64,000 bases of DNA from Prototheca cutis. Taxonomy: Eukaryota > Chlorophyta > Trebouxiophyceae > Chlorellales > Chlorellaceae. Of the stretch, positions 10,579-30,401 are shown piece by piece. Numbering within the stretch: the first letter of the stretch is position 1; each line of letters opens with the position of its first letter. The notes under the pieces were generated by a model that saw only the letters and a program-made list of their open reading frames with translations, had not been told where the DNA came from and ran no database searches. The DNA lies in the NCBI GenBank assembly GCA_002897115.2, contig BCIH01000002.1, positions 378,620 to 442,619 of the forward strand, written 5' to 3'. Both the position numbers and the translations under genes were made by a program.

Positions 10579-12997
10579 ATGGCGTACAACTGGTCTGGAC
10601 TTGGTGCCAACCGAGGGCAACATAGAAGACCCTTGCGTGGTGCCCGTGGGTCCATGGATGCTGACACGCTCGAAAACGTGCGCAATCTGCTGGAAAAGGG
10701 AGACGCTGGCTTCGTTTACAAGGACATCCGAGGCGATAGGGTCATGGGCATTGGCTGGATGCCCGAGTATGTGAAACCAGCCCTGGCCAAGGAATGGAAC
10801 GGGCTCCCCGTCACCATTGGAGACGCTGCTGTCACTGCGTCAGGCCACGTAAGCAAGAGGGGGGTGGTGATCGAGCGCCTTGTAGCTTCTCAGCTCTATG
10901 AAGACCATCAGCGTGTGCACGCACCAGCCTTGCACCCTCTCCCACTCTTGCAGTGGAAGATCTTTGCCNTTACCATTGTGGATAGTCATCGCAGAGCTCG
11001 CCTCGTCTCATTCGCATTTATATCGACAGAGTCCGGTGCCTTGGATGCATTGTTGGCCTGGCTAAGCGGCCTTAAGAGGGAGGCGCCNGACTGGGAGCCG
11101 GCCTGGTTCATCACTCCTGCAGACCATGCCCAAGTCCAGGCTATCGAGTGAGTATCGGCAGGTTGAATGCAGTGCTGCATGGATGGACGCGAGACAGTGC
11201 GCTGAGCAACACACTGAGAGAACCGTGCAATCCAATCTCCTCTGCAAGTCGGTGTGGCAGCATCCCGGGTTTCGAGTGTTCCTCTGCCACTGGCGTCAGG
11301 CCCAGGCATGGGCTCAGCACATGGCTCAGAAGAAGCATCGGTTCAAGAAACCTGCGTTTATCACGGACATAAAAGAGCTGTTGGAGCGCAAGGCAGGCAA
11401 TCTTAGCCCACCGGCTGGGGAGGAGTACGATGCTCAGCAAGCATGCTGTCTCCCAGAGTTTCCGGGAGGACTTTTTCCAGTACTGGCTGGGCATGGTCAA
11501 GCCTCGTAAGTGATGGGCTGCAGCTTGGGCTGCAAGCTTCTGCAACGCTGGTCACAACAGGCAGCCTAATGCCACCAAACCACTCTCTCCACACAGACCA
11601 TTGGATGGGAGACTGGCGGGACCCTAGGGCCACGCGAGGTCAGAACGCGATGTCCACTGTCCATGGATGGCTCAACAAGCTGAGGCTTGCGCTGCAGGGC
11701 GTCGACATCGTCCAGCGGCAGAGCGACAGGGTCGTGGAGTGCATCCTTGACCTGGTCGACCATGAAGCCTTGGAGCACTTGGTCATCTCCCTGGGCAGGC
11801 AGAAGAACGTCCCGATAGGCGGGGATGCCCGGGATGCCATCAAAGAAGGCAAGCAGATTGCCCTCGATAACATTCAACCCCTGCACACCGGCAACATCCC
11901 CGAGGCCCTTCGAGACTCAGACGCCCGGTTGAGCTGCGCCCTTGCTTCTAGCTCCTCAGCGGAAAAGCCGATGCCCTGTGGCTGGCTGGTCCCCTCCGTC
12001 GGCGGGCATGGACACCGTGCGGTCTTCACAGACACCCTGTTCAGCTGTACCTGTTACAAAGCTCGCACCTGGAAACCATGCGCCCACTGGGTCAGAGCGC
12101 TGCAGAGGGAGTTCCCGACGCTGGCCGAGGGCCCAGGAATTATCATCGATATCATGGGCTTCAAGTACGGCTCGAATCCTGATCCCCTTGGCAAAATCCG
12201 TGAATTGGGATCTCGGCCGAAATTCGGTGAGTAGAAAGGAATCTGAAAAGCAGGAGCAGTGGGCATCTGAGCAATCGTGCAATGCCAGTGCTGTCCCTGC
12301 GCATTACCATATCAAGTTCCCAGGTCTGGCAGTCTTGGCACACACACGCACACCTTCCTTCTCCTTCCCAGTGCCTTCGTGTGTCAACTTTGACCATCTG
12401 TGGGGAGTGAACGGCGAGTACATGGGCCTGAAGCTCTCAAGGAACTGCATGCGGAACATGTGAGCCCGGGCAAACCGGGCCTTCCTGGCAGCGCAAGCAG
12501 CGGAGGGTGGCAACCAGCAGGCGGGCCTCGAGTCGGACAACGCCAGCCGCCAGCCAGCCGTCGGCAGCGCAAGCCCACTGCGCGGTATGCCGAGCAGGAT
12601 GCGCCTGAAGCTACGCCTGGCCCCGGGTCTGAACTGGCTGGGGACAACAACCGCCTTGCCTGTCTGACACCTGGTGTTGAGAGGGAGACCGCCAGCGAAG
12701 CCGGCCCCGCATCCCAGGTGCCACGAGAGCTGGACCGTGAAACGGAGCTCATCGCCAGTGGCGCCGCATCCATCTACAGCAGAAACCTGCCAGACCAAGT
12801 TCAGGATGCAGCCCTGGCGTTATTTAGGGCGATGGCATCCGAACTCCCTGATACAGCTCGGTCTGTGTTGCTGGGTTGCCTCGAGCAGAAGGGATACTCC
12901 TCCGAATCTAGGTTTGCTTACGATGCAAATTCCTCCAAGCACAGCGAAGAGCCCCTCTGGAGCACGTGCACGAGAAAGCCAAGAAGAACGACTAACA
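10579..12997 (+). CDS. MULE-like transposase / SWIM zinc-finger protein (possibly domesticated)
   Basis: The first block (about 10,654-10,847) has GWMPEY and LPVTIGDAAVTASGH with a candidate first catalytic Asp. After an intron, WKIFA-x-TIVDSHRRARLVSFAFIST and WFITPADHAQVQAIE (about 10,954-11,149) match the MULE DDE fold around its second Asp. VFLCHWRQAQAW (about 11,275) is the usual LC-x-WH-x-x-x-AW block. FFQYWLGMV and HHWMGDWRDPRATRGQNAMS (about 11,470-11,650) follow. A SWIM finger (CTCYKARTWKPCAHW, C-x-C...C-x-H) lies at about 12,048-12,090. A Pro/Arg-rich tail carries RYAEQD. Exons are joined by acceptable GT-AG sites with no internal stops in the conserved parts, so it looks alive rather than decayed. 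The 5' end, the 3'-most exon and the stop (KKND, about 12,997) are uncertain. No terminal inverted repeats were recognised. Confidence 0.65.
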
Positions 12998-13186
12998 CCT
13001 TCCATGCAGCGACAACCACCCCTCTTGTGTTGACTATTTAATTTGATAGACAGAATGCTAGTTGACTGTCAGCAGTGAGTGTTTGCATTGCCTTGTCCTG
13101 AAAGAAATGCAGCAGAGCAAAGCACAGGCCCCTGAATTGAGTAATAGCACGACGGAGGAGCCTGAGAAGCTGCTACTAACGGCGCG

Positions 13187-22407
<9,221 letters not shown>

Positions 22408-22740
22408 TGGCCCGCCAGAAGCGCTCGCCCGCCGAGGAAAGGGGCCACAGGCCTGGCTAGGCCATCGTCACAGTCCTGTTTGTGACATGCTGCTATTGAT
22501 CGGTTGAACGAGTTTCGTAAAAGCACGCTCGCGCGGGGCTTGGAGAATGGGGCCATGTTCTTTAGGACTGGCGTGATCTCTGTCGCGCCGCTCAAGACTT
22601 GCATTGGCATGGGTCGCAAAGCGTAGCGGGCGACTCTGCATGTGCGGCTCAAGCACATACAAGAGACCATACCACTGCATTTCATATATGCTTTCCATTT
22701 ATTTGGAGGCATTTTTAATGTATTGAATTCGTCAATCGCC
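22408..22740. promoter_or_regulatory. Shared divergent upstream region of TFIIIC subunit and RIX1/PELP1-like genes
   Basis: Only about 330 bases separate the two start codons, so both promoters and 5' UTRs must fit here (if the starts are right). An A/T-rich stretch with tcatatatgc lies near 22,680, about 50 bases before the plus-strand ATG. Co-regulation would make sense, since both products serve translation capacity (Pol III transcription and 60S assembly), but that is inference. Confidence 0.45.
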
Positions 22741-24282
22741 ATGGAGGAGATCTGGCGGGAGGCCGTCAGCCAGGCGAGCCACGGCACGGGCGTGGAGGGG
22801 CTCAGCTACGACACGGGCTGCCTGACGGCGTCTCGTGCAAGCACATTCGGCGCGGACGCCGCCAGCACACTAGTAAAGGCGGCGTCAGCCCTGGCACACC
22901 CCAGCACAACAAAGGTGAGCGAGAGGCTGGACGGCTTGTGGGAGGGGGCTGCATTGCCGCCGACGCTGGTGCTGCCACCACCACGCCATTGATACGCAGA
23001 CAAACCCAGCAAGACTGCCTACATTCCTGCTACCTATGTATTCCTTGTAGAACGGCGTGGCGACGACGGCGCAGCTGCGTGCAGCGACCGTGCTTGCCCT
23101 CGAGGCGGACAGCGCCACCTTTGAAGCAGGTGCAGAGGCCTGGCTGACTGCGGCCCACGCGACGTTGCGGGGTGCAGGGGCCTCTCCGGTGCCCGGCGCA
23201 CGCACTGCAGCGGCATGGGCGCTTACGGCGGCAGTGGCTCGGCGGCTGGCCGCCCGGCCCGCACCAGCACTGGGCAGGGGCTGCGCCCCGCACACGTCCA
23301 AGCTCGCAGCGCTGGCCACCGGCTTGCGCGACGGATTGCACCCTACCACGGCGTCGCTGCGGGCCCTGGAGGCACTTCTAACTGCGACCCCGGCAACGTT
23401 GCGGCAGCAGGCGGGCCATTTATCGGCAACGTTGAGCGCAGCGCTGCTTGACCCTGCGGTGCAGGGCGCCGTACTAGAACAAACGCTGCGCTGCTGGGCG
23501 CGGGTCCCCTTGATCCCGGGGACACCCGCGGCCTGGGGCGCCACCGCACAGTCGACGCTCCGGTCGCTGCATGCAGCCCTGGACGCCGTGCTCAGCGGGG
23601 CTGAGGGCACCACATGGGTTCGGGTCCTAGGCGGTGACGAGGCGGCGGCGCCCAGCTTTGACCCCGGCGCGCCGCTGCTCCCCGGGACCCCCGCTCAGGG
23701 CAACACGACGACTTTGGAATCGTACCGCACCGCATGCGCATCAATTCCTCGTCTGTTCCGTGCGCTGACTGCGCTGATCTGCGCAGGTTTCCCGGTCCCC
23801 GTCCGCGTTCCTCTTCGCGGTGTGCTCGCCGCCACCGCCCGCGCTCTGGCCGTGGACGACGCATCACTGGCCCAGCGGGGTGGGCCCGCCTCGAGGACTG
23901 CATGCTTGGCGACCGTATTGCCCGGCTGGCATGCCGCCGCGCTGCGCATGCTGCGTGTCACTCTCGAGGCCGCGGGTCCGGCAGCTGTGACCCAGGCGGG
24001 GCCAGCCGCACGGGTCCTGGCGGCATACGCTGATCGAGGGAGCTACGCCGGTCAGCACGCAGCGCTGGCACCCCGCGCGCCTCGCGCACGTGCAGCACTG
24101 TATGCCGCCGCGGGACAGTTGGCGGCAGGCATGGGCCCGGCCGCAGGCGCTGAACTGGCACCGGCCATCGTCCGTGCCGTGGCCGCCGATGCCTATGGCG
24201 TCGTTCGTGCAACAGAAATTCGCCGCACGGCCACGCCACTGAGCAATTTGGCAAATATTTCCAATGGTGCGAGTGTTTTTTT

Positions 24283-24313
<31 letters not shown>

Positions 24314-25723
24314 TAGATGGGTTGCTGGCGATGGAGGCGCTTGGGAGTGGGGGAACGGAAGTGGTGCTTGTTTGTCGAGGGAAAAGAGAATTGAGTACCA
24401 TTTTTTACTATTCTGCATGTCCTACAACGAGCAATTGTTCTGTACGAACAAACAAAAAAGACTGCCTGCCTCTTTCTGCACACACTTCCATCAGACACAA
24501 CGACCATGTCTCCTGTGACGGATGCCGGGTCAACGTTTGACCGGCTGCGGCACCGTGTCTGTGCGGCTGCTCTGGTTTGCCTGGCGCGCTGCCTTTCTGC
24601 CACAGGACCTACCATGCCTGCTGCCGACCGCGACAAGGTCCGTCGAGGGAAGGCATGCTTGTGATTGGGAACAGGTGCTATTCTCGGGATGGTGCCAAAG
24701 GCGGTTAGCTCGACGAAGATTGGGTGGATTGGTGAAGGTTTAGTGTGCCTGCAAGAAGGCCGTCGTTATTTATTCATTGAACGCAATCCGCCGAAACCCC
24801 CCAAATCACAGGCGGACGCGATTGCGATGCATCTGGCAAGCTTGACGCTGAGCCTCCCTGCCCTCCAAGCCATGGCTGCCGAGAGCGAGGCTCTGCAGAG
24901 GAGCTCGATCCGGGCTCTGGAGACGAGCACGTTGGTGCCCAGGGCGCACAGGCCGCCTTACCTTCCCGCTGCGCTCAGCACGCTGCGCAAGGGGCTGACG
25001 GTTCCGGGGGTCAGCGCCGGAGTCGCCACGTCCTGTCAGAGGGCGCTGCTGGCAATGGAGGCCCTCCTCGTGCCCAGGGCCGTGCCACTGGGTACGGCAG
25101 GCCCGGAGGAAGCGACGCGCCAGGCTGCGCCAATCGTCCTGCCGCGACCCCGGTTCTGGGGACCCCTCACAGGCGAGGACGACCCGGTTGTTGTCGAGGG
25201 GAGGACTGCCGCCCAGGCTGTACTGAGCACAGCTGATGGCAGCGCTGCAGTAGCATTGAAAGAAACAACAGCGGCGACTGTGGCGTCATCCATGGGCTTG
25301 TCGGTCGGAGCAGGAAGCGCGGCGGCTGCGCCCGCCGCTTCGCAACCGGGGCCGGCCGTGTCGCCCGTCAACTTTCCTGCAGCAGTAACGCCAGGAGGAG
25401 TCTCCTCCGGTGCACCAAGCACAGGGCAAGGTGGGCTCCGCAGCGGAGTGGTTGCGCCGCAGCCGTTTGCCGCCAGCAGTGCGCAGGCAGCCCGAACTGC
25501 ACCTGCCATGCAGCCTGCCAGTTCCCAACCAGGCATCACCACCAGGCCTGCACTGGCACAGCAAGCGGGAGCGGCGTTGCCCTCAGACGATACGCAAGGC
25601 ACCTCCAGCGCTACGATAGCGACGCTTCCGCGGCGCAGCCTGCCCCTAGAGCCTGCGAGCGGATCTGACGACGAATCCCTTCCGGACATCGACTCTGGTG
25701 ACTTGGACAGTGACGATGCGTGA
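22741..25723 (+). CDS. RIX1/PELP1-like ribosome-biogenesis protein
   Basis: RIX1/PELP1 scaffolds the Rix1-IPI complex in late 60S subunit maturation in the nucleus. Exon 1 (22,741-22,914) starts MEEIWREAVSQAS. Exon 2 (23,051 to about 24,264) is an Ala/Leu-rich helical-repeat (ARM/HEAT-like) region with RTAAAWALTAAVARRLAARP and an LRALEALL...L...LLDPAVQ...CWARVP block. A short exon (about 24,497-24,635) and a final exon (about 24,810-25,723) follow. The C-terminus is a long Ala/Pro-rich low-complexity tail ending in an acidic ESLPDIDSGDLDSDD, the kind of Asp/Ser-rich ending seen in PELP1/RIX1 proteins. Assignment rests on overall architecture and the acidic tail rather than a strict motif. Another ARM-repeat nuclear protein is possible. 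Confidence 0.6.
24276..24313. repeat. T(9)G(29) composite tract in a RIX1-like intron
   Basis: Nine T directly followed by 29 G, starting about 10 bases inside the intron after exon 2. Confidence 0.95.
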
Positions 25724-26233
25724 TGAATGAATGACAGGTGGCTGTGTGGTGTGTGATGATGACAAGCCAGGCACGTCATGGCAGCATGCGTCCTTACAGA
25801 TCGTTGGGGGCCCCTGCGTGGCACTATGGGGCCATGGCAGTGCCCCCATGCATCGGGGAGAGATAGAGCTGAGCAAGAAGAGGAAGCGGCGGGGTTGCTG
25901 TTCGTGCGACGCACGCAGGTCCCCTCGTGTGTCTGAAGCCCCGCCAAGGGTGGCATTGCAACCACCACACTTCAAGAAAAGGAAACAAAGAGAAGGTCAC
26001 TCCTAATCGACGACCTCGTGTGGGTTTAAAGAACGGTGCGGCACCACGGCTGTGACAGCGTGGCAGCAAAGCTGGGAGCTAGAAGCCGCTTGACGAGGCA
26101 CGCACCCATGCGAACGAGCAGGCGTGCATGACCGTCGAGGCGCCGGCAGATGCGCTGCGCACACAGATGAAAAGCCACCGCCAAGCACCCTGGGAACTGT
26201 CAAAACTCGCGCGAAATCAAAGCACGGAAACAA
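25724..26233. other. Convergent intergenic region
   Basis: 3' UTRs of the RIX1-like gene and arabinose-5-phosphate isomerase. TTACA at 25,794-25,798 is a TGTAA poly(A) signal on the minus strand for the latter. Nothing else recognised. Confidence 0.5.
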
Positions 26234-28057
26234 TCAGAGGCCTGCGGAGATGAGGCCGTGGAGGGTGACGACGCCGCTGACCACCCCCTGCTCGTCCACC
26301 ACGGGAAGCATGGACACCTTGGGCATCTTCTCCATGTCCTGTGGGTTTGTAATGTGTGGGCGGACGGAGAGTGGGTGAAGGGACGGATGCAGGAACGCCC
26401 GCCCCCGAGCATGCCAGCAGTGGGTGGCGGCCAGGTTATGTAATCCCCCGCCGGCACCGGACCAGACACCCCCACAGGCAAGAGCAACCCCAATTCCCCC
26501 TCACCTCCATGGCTTTGGCAGCTTTGGTCGTAGCCATGACCGTCCGTGGCGCGCGGGTCATGAACTCGGAGATTGGCGAGGTGAGGAGATTGCCGGATGC
26601 CATGGTGGACTGCAGCGCACGGCGGAGGTCGCCGTCAGTAAACACTCCCTGCAGCACGAGCCGGGCGTCGGCGACCAGCACGCAGCCGCATCCCTTTGAG
26701 GAAAGCTCGGCCAATGCGTCGGACACGAGCGTCTCGGGCGCGACGACGGGCACGTCGCCGTTGGAAAGCATGACGTCCGACACACGCAGCATCAGCCGCC
26801 GGCCGATGCGACCCGCCGGGTGGTTCATCGCGTACTCGTCGCGCGTCAGGTGTTTGGCCTGCATCAGCGCGATGGCCACCGTGTCGCCAAACAGCATCTG
26901 GATCACCGTCGACGTCACGGGGGCCAGGTCAAAGGGGCACAGCTCGCGCTCCAGCGGCAACAGGATGCCCAGGTCACACGCCGCCTCCATCTTGCTCCCG
27001 GCCATGTTACACACCGACACCAGCGTCGCGCCCTTGGCCTACGAGATTGTCGCGTTTTTGATTTATTCTTTGGCTTCTTGTTGGCTTTTCGTGGGCTGAT
27101 TGGCTGGTAGGTTTTTTGAAGAGGGTTTTTAATTTCCCCTGTCCCCCACCCGAAATCCCCCAACCGGCAACCAGCCCCCACCGCCCCCAACCAACCTTGG
27201 CGTAGGGCACAAGACGGAGCAGCTCGTCGGTGTTGCCCGACTTGGAAAAACAGACGAGCAGGTCCTGGGGTGTGAGGATGCCGATGTCGCCGTGGAGCGC
27301 GTCGGTCGGCGACAGGTACAGCGCCTTTGTCCCGGTGGACACCAGCGTCTGGCAAATCTTCTGCGCAATGAAACCGCTCTTGCCCACACCCGTACACACA
27401 ATCGTGCCGGTACATCCAAGACAAACCTGTGTGTATTTGTGTGCTTGTGCGTGTTTTTGCGCATGTGTAGTTGTGCCTCACACGTTGAGGAAATCTGGGC
27501 TGCAGCACGGACACTGTACCCATCACGCCTTGCAACTCCCAAAGCCTCGACACCAAATACGACCTTGACAAACTTCTCAACGGGGACGTAGTCCAAGTTG
27601 GTGAAGAAGTGGTTCAGGTACCTGAACGGGTGGTGGGTGTGGTGGACCGCGTTAGATTGGAGCCTCAGCAAAGTCTCAGCCATCCTGGTGTGGACACAGG
27701 AAGTCCCCCGGAAGCCGGAAGTTTTCAAAAGGGGAATCTGGGAAGGGGCATGCACGCTCCGACACCCCCGCCACTGCTCCGGTGAGCAACGTTCACATGT
27801 CGAACATGTGTTCTCATGCCGAGTTCGGGCAAGTCCAGGGCGGGGACGGGGCCCCACGCGGTGCAAGTGGCGCTGCCGTTCAAGGCCCCGACTCACCGCT
27901 GTTGCTCTTGGAAGAGGCACTGCAGGCTGCGCGCGCTGACTCCCTCCTCCACGCGCGTGCCCCTGCCCGTTGCGTTCTTCACCGGGGATCTGGCGACGTC
28001 GCTGGAGCTGGCGTGCATCTCCGTTGCCTCGCAATCAACCATGGACGCGACGGGCAT
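26234..28057 (-). CDS. D-arabinose 5-phosphate isomerase (SIS plus two CBS domains; KdsD/SETH3-like)
   Basis: Interconverts ribulose 5-phosphate and arabinose 5-phosphate, the first step to KDO, a sugar of plant and algal cell walls. The start at 28,057 (an in-frame Met also at 28,042) opens an N-terminal exon ending SLQCLFQEQQ. The next exon is RYLNHFFTNLDYVPVEKFVK (about 27,607-27,565). The SIS domain exon has the glycine-rich CTGVGKSGFIAQKICQTLVSTG, the SPTDALHGDIG block and CFSKSGNTDEL (about 27,420-27,200). The following exon completes the SIS domain (FGDTVAIALMQAKHL, NHPAGRIGRRL) and carries two CBS repeats (SDVMLSNGDVPVV...GCVLVAD, then SEFMTRAPRTV). The last exon ends SGVVTLHGLISAGL. 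Architecture matches the family throughout. Confidence 0.93.
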
Positions 28058-28565
28058 GGTGTCTCAGTGTACCGACCTCTTGCACTTCCGCGTCGGGCCA
28101 AGAGCCTTCAAGGACCAAACTTCGAAATACTTAGAACACCGCGTTGTTAATTGTTTGCTTTCATGCGCACAAATGAGGGTTGCCAAGGCTACCAGGATGA
28201 CATTTGTGCCATTTGAACACCGGCCGTGCGCCGGTACCCTTTTGCGGACCTTGGGGCCTGGGAGGGCCCTCGTTCCGTGCGGGCGCGAAGACATTCCAGG
28301 GGGGCCGAGGCTGGATGGTGCGTCATTTGGTCTCCCAGCTCACACCCACGATCACCCATGTCCATTTCAACAGCGTCGCTGGCCATTCATCACGCTGCAA
28401 TAACTTGACACGATTGCGAAAGAGTCAGGCAACCCATGCACGCGTAGAGAGTGGCATTCCGTGCATGGTTGCAGTCGTCCGCGAGTGACGCTGTCCTTGC
28501 CTTTTGTTTTCGGCGCTCAAGTGCCGTAAACCCCTCGAGTACGGACGGGATTAAGATCTTGCAGC
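28058..28565. promoter_or_regulatory. Divergent upstream region of arabinose-5-phosphate isomerase and uL22m
   Basis: About 500 bases between two start codons on opposite strands; should hold both promoters. No specific element recognised. Confidence 0.4.
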
Positions 28566-30015
28566 ATGTTTAGATACAAAATCGTGGCGAGGGCTGCGCA
28601 GTTGGCCCTGCAGAATGTCCCTGCGTGCACCAGTACCTCGGGCAGCCAGGCCGTGACCTGGACGAGCCGGCCCCAGGGCAGCGCATGCCTCGCCCTGCAG
28701 CAGGTGGGACTCGTGATGACTGGGGATGCGGTGATGGGGGGTGATGACACGCTGTTGTCATGCATTCAAGTGAAACTTTTGGCAGCGGCGGGGTGGACAA
28801 CAGCAGCGGACCTCGGAGTCGCCAGGGCTGTCGGCTAGTCCTGCCATGGCCTGGGAATTCTTTCACACCAGCCCCCCGACACTGCCTCCAATCCACTCCC
28901 AGGCTCGGCGCTGGATGTCGACCCAGGGCTCTGAGGGCGCCAGCCTGAACCCGCTCGATCAGCTGGCGTCGCCCAGCGCCGCCGCGCCCGAGCGCAAGCC
29001 CAAGAAGGCCGACCCGCGCTTCAAGTTCCAGGAGAAGGGCGCGTTTGGCGAAAACGTGTACACCAAGGGCCACTCCAAGGACCTCTCCATCTCCCCCTAC
29101 AAGCTCAACGATTTTGTCAAGGTCCTTCGTGGGCTGTCCATCCACGATGCCATCATCCAGTGCCAGGTGATGCGGGGAAATTTTTAGTCAGATTTTTTNC
29201 CCCACCTCAGGCAGGGACATTGTAGATTGTCGATGCTTTCCAGGTACCTATACAAAAAGGCACAATCTTCCCTGCAACTGACAGAATAAACACATCTTTT
29301 AAAACAACTCGTATCAATGGATTCCGAGCAGATTTCGGTGAAGAAATCTGCCAAGCTGTGCGAACAGGCCATCGTGGAGGCCAGGAAGAAAGCCGTTGAT
29401 CAAAACGGGGCCGACCCAAACCGCCTCCGGATAGGTGTGTTGACTTGTTATTTGTGTGGATGTGTGCAGCGGGGACATGCGCGAGTAGAGATATCAACGG
29501 CGTGGCACGCCTGAGACAGCGTCACTTTCAAACCCAAGTCAATAGCCAAAGTCTCCTCCTGCGGACCCCCCTAAAACCACACTGGCAGATGAGATGTGGG
29601 TAGGCAAGGGCCGGTACCTCAAGCGCATGCTGCCCCACGCCCGTGGTCGGACCGGGATAATGCACAAGTACCGTGCACACCTGACGGTGAGCGGCTCGGA
29701 GGGCATGCTGTTTTGTTTGACCGAGTGAAAGCCGCAGGGATTCTTGGTTTCCTGGGAGGATGCGTCCTGATGCGGATGTTGGAGAAAGATCCAGGTCCCA
29801 GATGCGGCCGGTGTGGGATGCCACTTTGCTTCCTTGTCCATTGATGGACATGCCGAATCCTCGCGTTAGTATGCCCCCCCCCTTCCCCTCTTCTACTGCA
29901 ACAGGTCATGTTGAAGGAGGAACCCGACCTGGAACTCCGCACCCGCATCATCCCGATGCTGGCAGAACGAACGGCCCTGAAGCGGCAGCAGGCAGGGCGG
30001 GCCCATGAGGCCTGA
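28566..30015 (+). CDS. MRPL22: Mitochondrial ribosomal protein uL22m
   Basis: Large-subunit protein lining the peptide exit tunnel of the mitochondrial ribosome. Five exons (28,566-28,703; 28,903-29,166; 29,332-29,434; 29,589-29,686; 29,905-30,015) join in frame to 237 residues with GT-AG introns. Residues 1-50 (MFRYKIVARAAQLALQ..., then RRWMST) look like a mitochondrial presequence: basic, without acidic residues. The uL22 domain begins at SISPYKLNDFVKVLRGLSIHDAIIQCQ, continues ISVKKSAKLCEQAIVEARKKA, and ends with the GKGRYLKRMLPHARGRTGIM loop, which reaches into the tunnel. A plastid version is less likely because chlorophyte plastid uL22 is usually shorter and often organelle-encoded. Confidence 0.9.
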
Positions 30016-30401
30016 TCATGGACGGTGGGCCAATGAACAGGGCTGCAGTGGGACCTGGTATCTGGGAAGGTGGCTTCAGAAGATGGAGACCCCATCTGGC
30101 AGGAGGAAACCGCGACCAAAAAGCCCCGGCTATCCAAGCGTGCTGGGATGTGCGACTCAGGTTCCCATGCAAACCTACTGCTGGTGCTGCAACCCTGTGC
30201 ACACTGTGAAAACAAGCTTGGCTGTTGTCCGCTGCTGTGCAGCTACCGAGCAGTGAAGATATTGTTGGCGGTTCCAGAAGTAAGAGGTCAAGGGTGCTTG
30301 GTGCGGGCAGCACCCCTAGGCTGTGCAACAACAAAGGACTGACAGCAGACACGCAAACAGGTACTCTCCTCACGATAGCGCAAGCAACGAGCGTGGTTCG
30401 C
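30016..30401. other. Convergent intergenic region uL22m/RH39
   Basis: 3' UTR space of two tail-to-tail genes; no other feature recognised. Confidence 0.5.
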
